Shown in pieces: positions 9,186 to 16,927 of a DNA stretch of 64,000 nt (positions are counted from its first letter, which is position 1; each line of letters begins with the position of its first letter). The position numbers and the translations under genes were made by a program. The notes beneath the pieces are model-generated. The model saw only the letters and a program-made list of their open reading frames with translations, had not been told where the DNA came from and searched no databases. This stretch comes from Rhodococcus sp. PAMC28707 (GTDB lineage: Bacteria; Actinomycetota; Actinomycetes; Mycobacteriales; Mycobacteriaceae), in assembly GCF_004795915.1 (NCBI RefSeq), contig NZ_CP039253.1, forward strand, positions 1,674,001 to 1,738,000, written 5' to 3'.

Positions 9186-10420
9186 CGCGGCTGCACCGGG
9201 CATGTCCCGTAGCTCACCGGCAGCGATTTCACACTGTTGATGAACGAGGAGTTCAGCCGGCTCGGGGGCCCGATCACGCTGATATCCGGCATCTGTTCGG
9301 CGATAGCGTCGTAGATCAACTCGATCTCCATCCGGGCGAGGTTTGCACCGATGCAGTAGTGCGCGCCGGTGCCACCGAAACCCAGGTGCGGATTCGGGTC
9401 GCGGCCGATATCGAAGGTGTGGGGATCTTCGAACACGGTCTCGTCGTAGTTGGCCGAGGCATAGAGCATCAGTAGGCGATCGCCCTTGCCGATGGACTGC
9501 CCACCCAACTCGGTATCCCGGGTGGCGGTGCGCTGGAAGGAAAACACGGGGCTGGACCACCGAATGATCTCGTCGATGGCAGTTTTGGGCCGCTCGCGGC
9601 GGAACGTCTCCCACTGCTCGGGGTTGTCCTGAAAAGCCATCATGCCGTGGGTGATGGCGTTTCGGGTGGTCTCGCTGCCCGCGACCATCAGCAGCACCAC
9701 GAAGTAGCCGAATTCCAAGTCGGTGAGCGCACCGTCCTCGTCCTGCGCGCGGACCAGCGCGGTCGCGATGTCCTCTGCCGGGCATTCCCGCCGGTCCGCC
9801 GCCAGACCCATCGAGTACTGCATGACCTGGCCGATCGCGGCGACGGGATCGCCGATGATGTCCGGATCATCGCGGCCGGTCATGATGTTGGACCATTCGA
9901 AGACCTTGTGGCGCTGCTCCTGAGGAATTCCGATGAGTTCTGTGATCGCTTGCAGCGGAAGCTCGGCCGCGATATCTGCGACGAACTCTCCAGTGCCATC
10001 AGTCAGTGCGTCGGCAACGATCTTGTTGGCGCGGGCGGACAGCGCATCGCGCAGCTTGGCGATAGCTCGGGGGGTGAAGCCCCGGGAGATGATCTTCCGC
10101 AGCGCAGTGTGCTCCGGCGCATCCATATTCAGCATGATTCCGCGATTGGCATCGATGGCTGCGCGTGGGACATGGTCGGAGTAGCGAGCGATGGCGGTGT
10201 TCTCCCACGAGGAGTACAGGTCACTGTCCCGGGACACCTCTTGAACCAGGGCGTGAGTGGAGACAACCCAGTAGCCCTCGTCCTCGAAGCCGCCGATACC
10301 ACTGGGCTGCTCGTTCCACCACACCGGATGGTTCTTCCTCAACTCAGCGAAAAGCTCGTGGGGAATCCCGTTGTTGTACAGCGCGGGATCGGTGACGTCG
10401 ATCCCCTTCGGCAGGTTCAT
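9182..10420 (-). CDS. Cytochrome P450, CYP125/CYP142-like
   Basis: This 412-residue soluble P450 has the I-helix oxygen-activation motif AGSETT (247-252), the ExxR pair Glu284/Arg287, and the heme-ligand motif FGGTGAHYCIG with Cys356. The heme loop and following helix closely match CYP125 and its relatives, which hydroxylate the terminal carbon of sterol side chains. No ferredoxin or reductase gene is nearby. It heads the P450-SDR-aldehyde dehydrogenase operon and is transcribed away from a TetR gene, with two matching operators between them. Terminal hydroxylation followed by oxidation to the acid is the simplest reading of the operon; the natural substrate is unknown. Confidence 0.92.
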   Translation of the reverse strand: MNLPKGIDVTDPALYNNGIPHELFAELRKNHPVWWNEQPSGIGGFEDEGYWVVSTHALVQEVSRDSDLYSSWENTAIARYSDHVPRAAIDANRGIMLNMDAPEHTALRKIISRGFTPRAIAKLRDALSARANKIVADALTDGTGEFVADIAAELPLQAITELIGIPQEQRHKVFEWSNIMTGRDDPDIIGDPVAAIGQVMQYSMGLAADRRECPAEDIATALVRAQDEDGALTDLEFGYFVVLLMVAGSETTRNAITHGMMAFQDNPEQWETFRRERPKTAIDEIIRWSSPVFSFQRTATRDTELGGQSIGKGDRLLMLYASANYDETVFEDPHTFDIGRDPNPHLGFGGTGAHYCIGANLARMEIELIYDAIAEQMPDISVIGPPSRLNSSFINSVKSLPVSYGTCPVQPR

Positions 10421-10492
10421 ATCGAATCCTCACGGGCAGATTGGTAGACCGATCGGTGCGCACCAGGCACCGACCCGAACTAATCCGGATAC

Positions 10493-10511
10493 GTTAACGA
10501 GTTTCGTTAAC
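10493..10511. promoter_or_regulatory. TetR operator, site 1 (P450/TetR intergenic)
   Basis: GTTAACGAGTTTCGTTAAC is a perfect 8-bp inverted repeat with a 3-bp centre, lying between the divergent P450 and TetR genes. It shares TAACG-n5-CGTTA with a second site 35 bp away. Confidence 0.75.
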
Positions 10512-10530
10512 TGGGTGATGTAGGTCATAG

Positions 10531-10545
10531 TAACGGAGTTCGTTA
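10531..10545. promoter_or_regulatory. TetR operator, site 2 (P450/TetR intergenic)
   Basis: TAACGGAGTTCGTTA repeats the TAACG-n5-CGTTA core of site 1 and lies 11 bases before the TetR start codon. Paired sites in a divergent promoter region suggest that the TetR at 10557 controls both itself and the P450 operon. Confidence 0.7.
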
Positions 10546-10556
10546 GGCTGTCAACC

Positions 10557-11243
10557 ATGAGCATTCATCCACTGAGTGCCGAGCCTGATTCGGCGCGTGA
10601 GCGACTGATGCGGGCGGGCGAGACTCTGTTTGCGGACAATCGTCCGAATGGTGTGCGTCTGCGCGAGCTGAACACGCTCGCGGGCGTACGGAACGACTCT
10701 GCGGTGCACTACTATTTCGGGTCCCGCGAAGGGCTGCTCGAGCAGATCGTGGCTGCACACATGGCGGATGTCCGGCAGCGGGTGGACGAGTGCACCCAAC
10801 AGCTATGCAGCGGCGATCAGTCCTCGCCCGCCGCCGTCCGGGACGCGATCGCCGCCCTCTCCATCCCCTACGCGGAGAAGCTCAGCTCGGAACGTGGCCG
10901 CCGCTTCATCCAAATCATGGCCCGCGTTTACGAAGAGCCTGGCAGCATGCCGGAATCGCGCTACATCCCGTCGAGCGCCAGCGCCATGAACCAGATCCGT
11001 CGCAGCCTTCCCAGCGTCCCCCCAGATGTGCTCGACGAACGTGTCCGGCTGATCACCAAATTTGTCATCGCCTCATTCGCTGCGCGCACCAGAATGCCAG
11101 CGGACGCCCCAGGGAGGCTCGACCTGGACTCTTTCATCGTCAATCTGCTCGATATGGCAACCGCCGCATATTTCGCCGTAGTGCCAGAGCCGGGACACTG
11201 GCCCGAGAACTGGCCGCGGGTGCACGCCGAGACGCTGGATTGA
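10557..11243 (+). CDS. TetR-family regulator of the P450 operon
   Basis: A 228-residue TetR-type protein with the DNA-binding segment at about residues 35-57 (VRLRELNTLAGVRNDSAVHYYFGSREGLL). The C-terminal domain has the LDSFIVNLLDMATAAY pattern common in actinobacterial TetR proteins that sense hydrophobic ligands. It is divergent from the P450 gene, and the two TAACG-n5-CGTTA operators between them make it the probable local repressor. The ATG has no strong ribosome site and sits close behind operator 2, so the transcript may have a very short leader. Confidence 0.88.
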   Translation: MSIHPLSAEPDSARERLMRAGETLFADNRPNGVRLRELNTLAGVRNDSAVHYYFGSREGLLEQIVAAHMADVRQRVDECTQQLCSGDQSSPAAVRDAIAALSIPYAEKLSSERGRRFIQIMARVYEEPGSMPESRYIPSSASAMNQIRRSLPSVPPDVLDERVRLITKFVIASFAARTRMPADAPGRLDLDSFIVNLLDMATAAYFAVVPEPGHWPENWPRVHAETLD

Positions 11244-11326
11244 CGGTTGCCACACGCGCCAGAGCCCCGATCCGGCAGGATGAAGACTCGGTCTCGAAAT
11301 GTCCACGGTAGGACGGGTGATTGCGG

Positions 11327-11761
11327 ATGAAACGAATCCTGAACGTGCTGATCTTCGTCTGCTTCTTCGCGGTGCTCTTCATCGTCTTGCTCGCGGTGAT
11401 CAATTCATCCCGGGACACCACATCGCCCACCCTCGCCGATGAATCGTTCGTGATCCAAGGTCAGCCGACGACGTGCAGCTCGTTGTTCGGGCAGCCGTGC
11501 GACTTCGACCTTCAAACCGAGTACAACATGTGGGGGAACGGACTCGAATCCTTCGTCGACTCGGGCGTGCTGGGGCCCTACGCCGCCGACATCGGGTTCG
11601 TGGATTCCGCGAAACTGAGTTTGCAGGCGTGCGGGGTTGCCCGCACCGCAGGAACAACCGTCCTGGACTTCAACGATCTCGCTCAGCGCGATCACCCTGA
11701 CGCCACCAGTGCGCAGCTGTTCCCGTTCTGGAACCAGACTCGACAGGAATTGTGCCCTTAG
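11327..11761 (+). CDS. Membrane-anchored extracytoplasmic protein, unknown function
   Basis: A 144-residue protein with one N-terminal membrane segment (about residues 5-25) and an outside domain containing four cysteines, two of them in CSSLFGQPC near residues 50-60, that could form disulfides. The C-terminal part resembles the small DUF732-like secreted proteins of mycolic-acid bacteria, but I am not certain of that assignment. The ATG at 11327 is preceded by AGGACGG; a TTG two codons earlier is less likely. It lies alone between the TetR gene and a small secreted peptide gene, with no indication of a partner. Confidence 0.7.
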   Translation: MKRILNVLIFVCFFAVLFIVLLAVINSSRDTTSPTLADESFVIQGQPTTCSSLFGQPCDFDLQTEYNMWGNGLESFVDSGVLGPYAADIGFVDSAKLSLQACGVARTAGTTVLDFNDLAQRDHPDATSAQLFPFWNQTRQELCP

Positions 11762-11901
11762 CACTGCAGGTGAAGGTGGTTGCGGCATCGATCGTTTCAT
11801 CCGACAGCTCACGTCAAGCGTCTCTTGTCCTTTGACAGCACCGGCGGAGCCGGGTCGGTTCAGTCTTGTAACGTGCACTCGTTCTGCGCGATAGCTCCAG
11901 C

Positions 11902-12105
11902 ATGAACAAGTTGAGAGTTGCCACAGTTGCGGTTTCGGTGCCGTTGATCTTGTTCGTCACTTCGGGTGTAGCCAATGCAAGTCCCGGCAGTGGTCCGGTT
12001 ACGCCTGAGTGGGTGCCCAACTGGCTGTACCCGGTTTACTACGCGGTTTGGGGATTCTTCTATCAACTCCAGAACGGCATCAATCCGTTCAATCCGGGCA
12101 CCTAA
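11902..12105 (+). CDS. Small secreted protein (67 aa)
   Basis: The product has a typical signal peptide (MNKLRVATVAV leader, hydrophobic core, ANA cleavage region near residue 27) followed by about 40 residues rich in Trp, Tyr and Pro (WVPNWLYPVYYAVWGFFYQL). The mature part is too short for a known fold and I do not recognise the family. No clear ribosome site is seen, which lowers confidence. Similar small aromatic secreted peptides occur in rhodococci and mycobacteria without known function. Confidence 0.5.
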   Translation: MNKLRVATVAVSVPLILFVTSGVANASPGSGPVTPEWVPNWLYPVYYAVWGFFYQLQNGINPFNPGT

Positions 12106-12323
12106 CGATTACAAGGTCTCAACTGATCATGGCAGCGAAAGAGCCGATCTCAGTGTGAGTCTCGAGCGCCCGTGGACGCTGCGCTCGATCAACCCTCGGA
12201 CCACCGGCGCATCACGTCGGTGGTCCCGTCATTGTGCGGATGCTTTGCCTTATGGCAGTTCATCGCGCTTCGAGGCCGGGGTGGAGGGTTGCGAAATCGG
12301 AGCTCATGGGATCTTCCCTCTCC

Positions 12324-12490
12324 CTAGCTCTCGGTGGCGGCGAGTTCAGTTCCGTTCTGCATCTGCCAGACCTCGCTCGGCAGCGTCGTCCCAGTTTCCA
12401 AGTAGAACTTGAGGTTTGCCAGCACGGTCGGCCAGCCTTGCGCGATACCGTCGAGCATCTCCTTGCTGGGAACGTTCGTGTGGCTGACGG
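12324..12490 (-). pseudogene. SRPBCC/AHSA1-type domain, C-terminal relic
   Basis: The minus strand encodes about 55 residues ending in a stop, including SHTNVPSKEMLDGIAQGW and NLKFYLETG, the conserved last helix of START-like AHSA1/SRPBCC proteins. The upstream frame breaks into unrelated sequence, so only the 3' end of a gene remains. The rest of 12106-12578 shows no other coding signal. Confidence 0.6.
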
Positions 12491-12578
12491 TTCCTCAGCG
12501 ACTGCCCGATCATCAAACCAATGCAGACCTCGTCAAAGGCGAGAACCGAAATGACCGAAAGCTGACACGATCTAAGTG

Positions 12579-13391
12579 CTAAAAGTTACGGACTCCTATT
12601 ATTTGTAGCGAATCGAGAACTCGACCAGCGACGTAGGCATGCCCCTTAGCATTCAGAAGCGAACCGTCCGAATCTCCATAATACTGCTGACTGTTTTCAT
12701 CCGTAAACCACTTTGCACCTAGCGGATTTATGAAAGGAACCTGCGATTCCAGGGCAGTTTCACCAATTGGGGTGGATACGCGATTCAGGAGTTCACCACC
12801 AGGCATTGGCCGCGATGGGCCCATGACGATGATTTGCACACCGGGCCACGTTGTCCGCGCCGCATTAATGGTTTCCGCAACTCTTGCCTTCAGGAAATCC
12901 GGTGCGGCTAGGTGGTCGCTCTGGCCACCTTGAATCAGAAGTACGTTCGGCACGAAATCGCTTGATGCTCCACGACGATTTATGCGGCTTATGAAGTCTT
13001 TCCCATCCATACCATCCGGCCCGCCGCCCCACGTAAAGCCCGTCCCACCTATACCATCGATCTCGCTAGGCCAACCAAGTCTGCGGGAGACAACTTGGGC
13101 AAATCCCTCTGACCGCGGCTGCGCGTTAACGCCCAATGTGTAAGCATCCCCCAAAACTAGCAACCGAGGATTCTCAGGCAGAGTGAACATCGGCCGGTTC
13201 GGATCAACCGGGGCGACATAAGGCGCTGAGACAGTTGCTTGCACCTCGTTCGCTCGCTGGTTGCCGTACAAGACAGTGGCCACGATCGCCACAATGGTGA
13301 ATGCGACTACACCCAGTAACGCAAGAAACTTTTCTCGAGGTGCGAGAAATCGTGAACGTCTGGGTAAAAGTTTAGCCATGATACTCATCAT
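12579..13391 (-). CDS. SGNH/GDSL-like extracytoplasmic protein with altered catalytic motif
   Basis: A 270-residue protein with one membrane anchor (about residues 24-43) and an outside SGNH-hydrolase-like domain. Block I reads LLVLGDAYTLG, so the usual nucleophilic serine of GDS is Ala83; block III (GGQSDH) is present, and the C-terminal block reads DGSLLNAKGH, where the usual DxxH histidine is replaced by leucine. It is therefore probably not a conventional esterase and could be a binding protein or a modified acyl-handling domain. It is last in the exopolysaccharide cluster, where SGNH proteins often add or remove O-acetyl groups. The start could also be the ATG at residue 5. Confidence 0.75.
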   Translation of the reverse strand: MMSIMAKLLPRRSRFLAPREKFLALLGVVAFTIVAIVATVLYGNQRANEVQATVSAPYVAPVDPNRPMFTLPENPRLLVLGDAYTLGVNAQPRSEGFAQVVSRRLGWPSEIDGIGGTGFTWGGGPDGMDGKDFISRINRRGASSDFVPNVLLIQGGQSDHLAAPDFLKARVAETINAARTTWPGVQIIVMGPSRPMPGGELLNRVSTPIGETALESQVPFINPLGAKWFTDENSQQYYGDSDGSLLNAKGHAYVAGRVLDSLQIIGVRNF

Positions 13392-13934
13392 GCCTTACTG
13401 AACCGTGCGATCGTTAACCGAAACACTCATTGCAAGCAAGTTTTTTATACTGGAAAATCATCATCTAGATGCGAACCAAGGTGGCTAAGGCATTCCTCAG
13501 CAGCTGGCTTGAGGGCGCCCTTGCCGTCAGAGTTTAGCCTGGCTATTGATGCGGAAAAACGCTACATCCTGCATGCGCCCAGGGACTAAAATCACCGATT
13601 GGCCACTATCGACGTTCACCGCTAGCTGAATAAACCGCTGGCATTACAACCCACCAGACTGGGCGAGCATTGATCGCGATCCTCACCGAAGTGCACTGCA
13701 TAAGGAGGGCTGCAACAAAGTCAACCAAAATGTCGCGCACTGTACGCGCAGACCTACTTCATGACTATAGATTCGTTGATGAAAACGGTGGCCCCGATAC
13801 GTCAGTCAGAACATCCCTTCCAGGAACTGATGACTAGAGAACAGTACAAAGAGCACGCTACCCACGCACCTCGACAAGCAGTCGGTGAATAAGGGCATCA
13901 AGACACCCCCCCCCAACAAAAAAGAAAATTCAAA
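13392..13934. other. AT-rich gap without recognisable gene
   Basis: This 543-base stretch between two exopolysaccharide genes contains no convincing open frame. It includes a run of nine to ten C near 13907 and short A-rich segments. I see no repeats or hairpin that would explain it; its composition matches the neighbouring low-GC genes. Confidence 0.5.
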
Positions 13935-14711
13935 TCATTTTTCGCTACGTCGAAACTCCCTCAGAACGGAAATACCAAATTGGACGTTTCCAAAAACATA
14001 TCTACGCCAGAGCCTCCGCGGCTCCGATGCCAACCGATAAATCCATTCCAGTCCATACCGTTGGAGAAATACAGGCGCCTCCCGAACAGTTCCTGCATAA
14101 AAATCGAAGGCTGCACCAACTCCTAGACACGGGATGCCGAGTTCATACGCCAAAATTGCACAAGCGTAATCTTGCTTAGGAGAGCCTAGACCGACCCAAA
14201 GAATATTGGCGCCGGATTTGCGAACTTTCGAAACACACGTGTCATAGAATGCTTGGTTCAACGGACCGAATGGCGGTGAATACGAACCCGCAATACTGAT
14301 TCCAGGTAACTCAATCGTCGACCTAGTTTCGATTCTCTGGAGATTATCCTCAGTGGAGCCCAAGAAATAATGACGGAGCCCTACCGCCCTTCCCTCATCT
14401 AAAATCTTAACAAACAGCGACGGCCCCCTGACCCTACCAACAGCTGCGGGATTAATCGATACACGCTTTAGCAGCCATGCGACCGGTGACCCATCAGCTA
14501 GGTTGATTCCCGGACCATTCAGTAAAGCGCAATACTCAGGGTCTGATGCAGCCATTGCTACGCAATATGCGTTCGATAGCCGAATAGCCACCCCAACCTT
14601 CGCGATCGCAAGCTCCTTGACCAAGTTTGCGGCCGACTCCATATTAAATTGGTCGAATGCAACCTTACCCACTGGTATTCTCTCTAGCAATGGCTTATAA
14701 AATTCAGACAC
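13935..14711 (-). CDS. WecG/TagA/CpsF family glycosyltransferase (GT26)
   Basis: This 258-residue protein has the family hallmarks: LSNAYCVAMAASDPEYCALLNGPGINLADGSPV-type N-terminal region, the GxGxPKQ segment GLGSPKQDY near 175, and the C-terminal REAPVFLQRYGLEWIYRLASEPRRLWRRY block. GT26 enzymes transfer a sugar, often ManNAcA or N-acetylmannosamine, onto a lipid-linked acceptor at the cytoplasmic membrane. The GTG start follows GGGAGC by six bases. It probably adds one sugar of the repeat unit built on undecaprenyl phosphate by this cluster. Base composition is much lower in GC than the flanking chromosome. Confidence 0.92.
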   Translation of the reverse strand: MSEFYKPLLERIPVGKVAFDQFNMESAANLVKELAIAKVGVAIRLSNAYCVAMAASDPEYCALLNGPGINLADGSPVAWLLKRVSINPAAVGRVRGPSLFVKILDEGRAVGLRHYFLGSTEDNLQRIETRSTIELPGISIAGSYSPPFGPLNQAFYDTCVSKVRKSGANILWVGLGSPKQDYACAILAYELGIPCLGVGAAFDFYAGTVREAPVFLQRYGLEWIYRLASEPRRLWRRYVFGNVQFGISVLREFRRSEK

Positions 14712-14746
14712 GATAACGCTCCCAATCCAAATGAGTAAAAGTAAGG

Positions 14747-15790
14747 CTAGTTCGACGATCGGATATCGTTATACTGACGAATGAGACCCAATGGACGTTT
14801 TCGCGATGAGGGCACCTCGCCTAGAGGGTCCGCGTACCCAATTGCAACCAACATTATCGCGGACTCGTAGGCTTTAATATTTAACGCCTCCCTAAGCTGA
14901 GAGTCGCGAAACGCTACGTCCGGCCAATTTATGCAGCAAGTAGCCAAACCTTCAACTTCAAGCGCCAGGATAAATGACATAGCAGCGAGAGACGCATCTA
15001 TGTAAATAAGGTGACGATCACGTTCCTCGGAGAACGCAGATAAATCGCCGATAAACACTGCAAGGCACGGGATATTCTCAGAATACCCAGCCGTACCACC
15101 GGGTATCTTCGAAACTACTGAAACGAGTTCTCGGTCATCGAGCAACACAATACGATACGGCTGGCGATTACAAGCAGACGGCGATTCAGAAGCTGCAAAA
15201 CTTGCACGGTCAAGCGCTTCCCGCGGAACCGTCTTATCTAGAAACCACCGCACGGAGCTACGGGCGAAAAGTAGCCGCTGAAAATCAATTGGGTCGATAG
15301 TCGAGACCGATATACTTCCAACTGAAAACGGAGATGACCGGGAGTCCACGAACCTGTCGAGGGCGGACTCGTCGAAACGGGCCTCGAAGGTCTTCCGCGC
15401 CCGTGAAATAGGCAGACTTGAATCAGATGACACCGCCGAAAAATAGGACGCCAAGACTGACACAAACCAATTGAACTCCTCCGAGGAATTGTCAAATTCA
15501 CTCAAAGCTAGATGATCAAATGCGGCGACGGTCTCTTCAATGTAAGCCTCAGCAAATACCGGCCTCCTCGGTCGCATCACAAGACCCTTTTCGATCATAT
15601 GAATATGCCGCCGGAGGGAATACAGTTCGGCAGATTCTTTTCGCTGCTCCATATGATGAACTTGACCGGCACGGAAGGACGCTATTTCACGACCAAACGA
15701 CCAGATGGTAACTACACGGTATGCCCATCCAGCCATACCTCCATTTCCCCGCACGAAATCTCGTGTGAGCGAAAGCCAGTTTTTAAGCAT
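14747..15790 (-). CDS. Nitroreductase-family protein in exopolysaccharide cluster
   Basis: The C-terminal half of this 347-residue protein is a nitroreductase-type flavin domain: ARSSVRWF near residue 155, SPSACNRQPYR near 187-197, then SLAAMSFILALEVEGLATCCINW and a closing LVAIGYAD. The first 140 residues form a helical extension with HMIEKGLVM, a feature of nitroreductase-like proteins found in polysaccharide gene clusters. The flavin-binding core looks intact. Its substrate is unknown, but oxidation or reduction of a sugar or lipid carrier group is possible. The ATG at 15790 has GAAGGG eight bases upstream. Confidence 0.85.
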   Translation of the reverse strand: MLKNWLSLTRDFVRGNGGMAGWAYRVVTIWSFGREIASFRAGQVHHMEQRKESAELYSLRRHIHMIEKGLVMRPRRPVFAEAYIEETVAAFDHLALSEFDNSSEEFNWFVSVLASYFSAVSSDSSLPISRARKTFEARFDESALDRFVDSRSSPFSVGSISVSTIDPIDFQRLLFARSSVRWFLDKTVPREALDRASFAASESPSACNRQPYRIVLLDDRELVSVVSKIPGGTAGYSENIPCLAVFIGDLSAFSEERDRHLIYIDASLAAMSFILALEVEGLATCCINWPDVAFRDSQLREALNIKAYESAIMLVAIGYADPLGEVPSSRKRPLGLIRQYNDIRSSN

Positions 15791-15814
15791 TACAATTCCC
15801 TTCAATCACTGCCA

Positions 15815-16927
15815 TCACATCCGGAGCGTTTCGTCTACTTCATCCCACATGCGAACAACACCAGCAGCAAGAACTTGCTTTCTTGCCAAGAGTCTTTCAT
15901 TTATATCACTAGCCGACTCAGCTATAGCGACAGCCGTAACAGTCTCTTGCAAGTCATATGGCGACGCCAGTAGTTCGGGAACACCAAAATCCTTAGCTAA
16001 GTGTTCATACTTGTGACTCCAGCCATGTATCACAGTGGGCACACCCTGAGATAGTGCGCTTACCGTTGCGTGGAAACGACCACTAACTACAAGTTTTGCG
16101 GAACCAAGTATCCATTTTGACTCCAGGCCGTCAAAACCATCTATCACCGACAGGGAAAGTCCACGCTCGGCGAGTGCAGAGAATATTTCGCGATCCTTAC
16201 CTGTGTCGTGGACTAGGCCAATAACTGGCCTATTGATTGAATTCGCATCCTGGATAATCTTCGCTAAAACGTCCAGATAGCGACCACCGTCGCCCCTCGA
16301 AACAATATTGGTATTTGGCACTATCACGATCGACGAACCCCAGTCCTGTGGCACCGCCTTAGGCCGCCTTCCTTTTAGGGTGACCGTGAAATCTGATGAA
16401 ACCTTCACATTCGCCGTCGAAAACGAGTCAAGTTCTTGGAGATACGCAAAGGACTCGGGATCGCGCGCGTAAATCAATTTTGACGATCCCAGAACCGTCT
16501 CTGCAGCCGACTTGGTCCTGTGTAGCGGACCAAATGCTTGTGGCAAAATAACAACTGGGACGCCACGATCGGCAAAGAATCGAAACCTATTGGCTCGAGC
16601 GTCTAAACGAGCATGCGACCACTGATCACCAAATGCGAATCCTGAAGCATCAACAACACCATCGATATCTTTGTAAGTGTGAAAAGGAAGCTTACTACGC
16701 AACCCGAAAGGCAGACGATCAGCCATAAGCGAGCGGAAAGCCAGCAACTCGTCGATCGAAATAAGTGTGCCTAATCCCTCGCTTCGTTTCTGAACCCTGG
16801 AACCCCAGCGAATATCGATAACAGGTTGGCCGATATTTCGCCGGCGAATTTCATCTGCCGCAGCAACCAACATCATATAGGCGCCTTGATTCTGAAAATT
16901 CACGCCTGTTAGAAGTATCTGTTTCAT
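15815..16927 (-). CDS. Polysaccharide pyruvyl transferase family protein
   Basis: A 370-residue member of the CsaB/PssM-like family that adds ketal-linked pyruvate to sugars of surface polymers using phosphoenolpyruvate. Recognisable parts are NQGAYMMLVAAADEIRRR at the N-terminus, DASGFAFGDQW near 95, LPQAFGP near 130, and the C-terminal SGRFHATVSALSQGVPT motif. Its ATG overlaps the flippase stop codon (ATGA), so the two are translationally coupled. Pyruvylation would give the exopolysaccharide extra negative charge. Confidence 0.9.
   Translation of the reverse strand: MKQILLTGVNFQNQGAYMMLVAAADEIRRRNIGQPVIDIRWGSRVQKRSEGLGTLISIDELLAFRSLMADRLPFGLRSKLPFHTYKDIDGVVDASGFAFGDQWSHARLDARANRFRFFADRGVPVVILPQAFGPLHRTKSAAETVLGSSKLIYARDPESFAYLQELDSFSTANVKVSSDFTVTLKGRRPKAVPQDWGSSIVIVPNTNIVSRGDGGRYLDVLAKIIQDANSINRPVIGLVHDTGKDREIFSALAERGLSLSVIDGFDGLESKWILGSAKLVVSGRFHATVSALSQGVPTVIHGWSHKYEHLAKDFGVPELLASPYDLQETVTAVAIAESASDINERLLARKQVLAAGVVRMWDEVDETLRM

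Noticed and set aside
13680-13840. 35-codon open frame after a TAAGGAGG sequence
   Set aside because: Too short, no recognisable product, and poor spacing between the site and the ATG.
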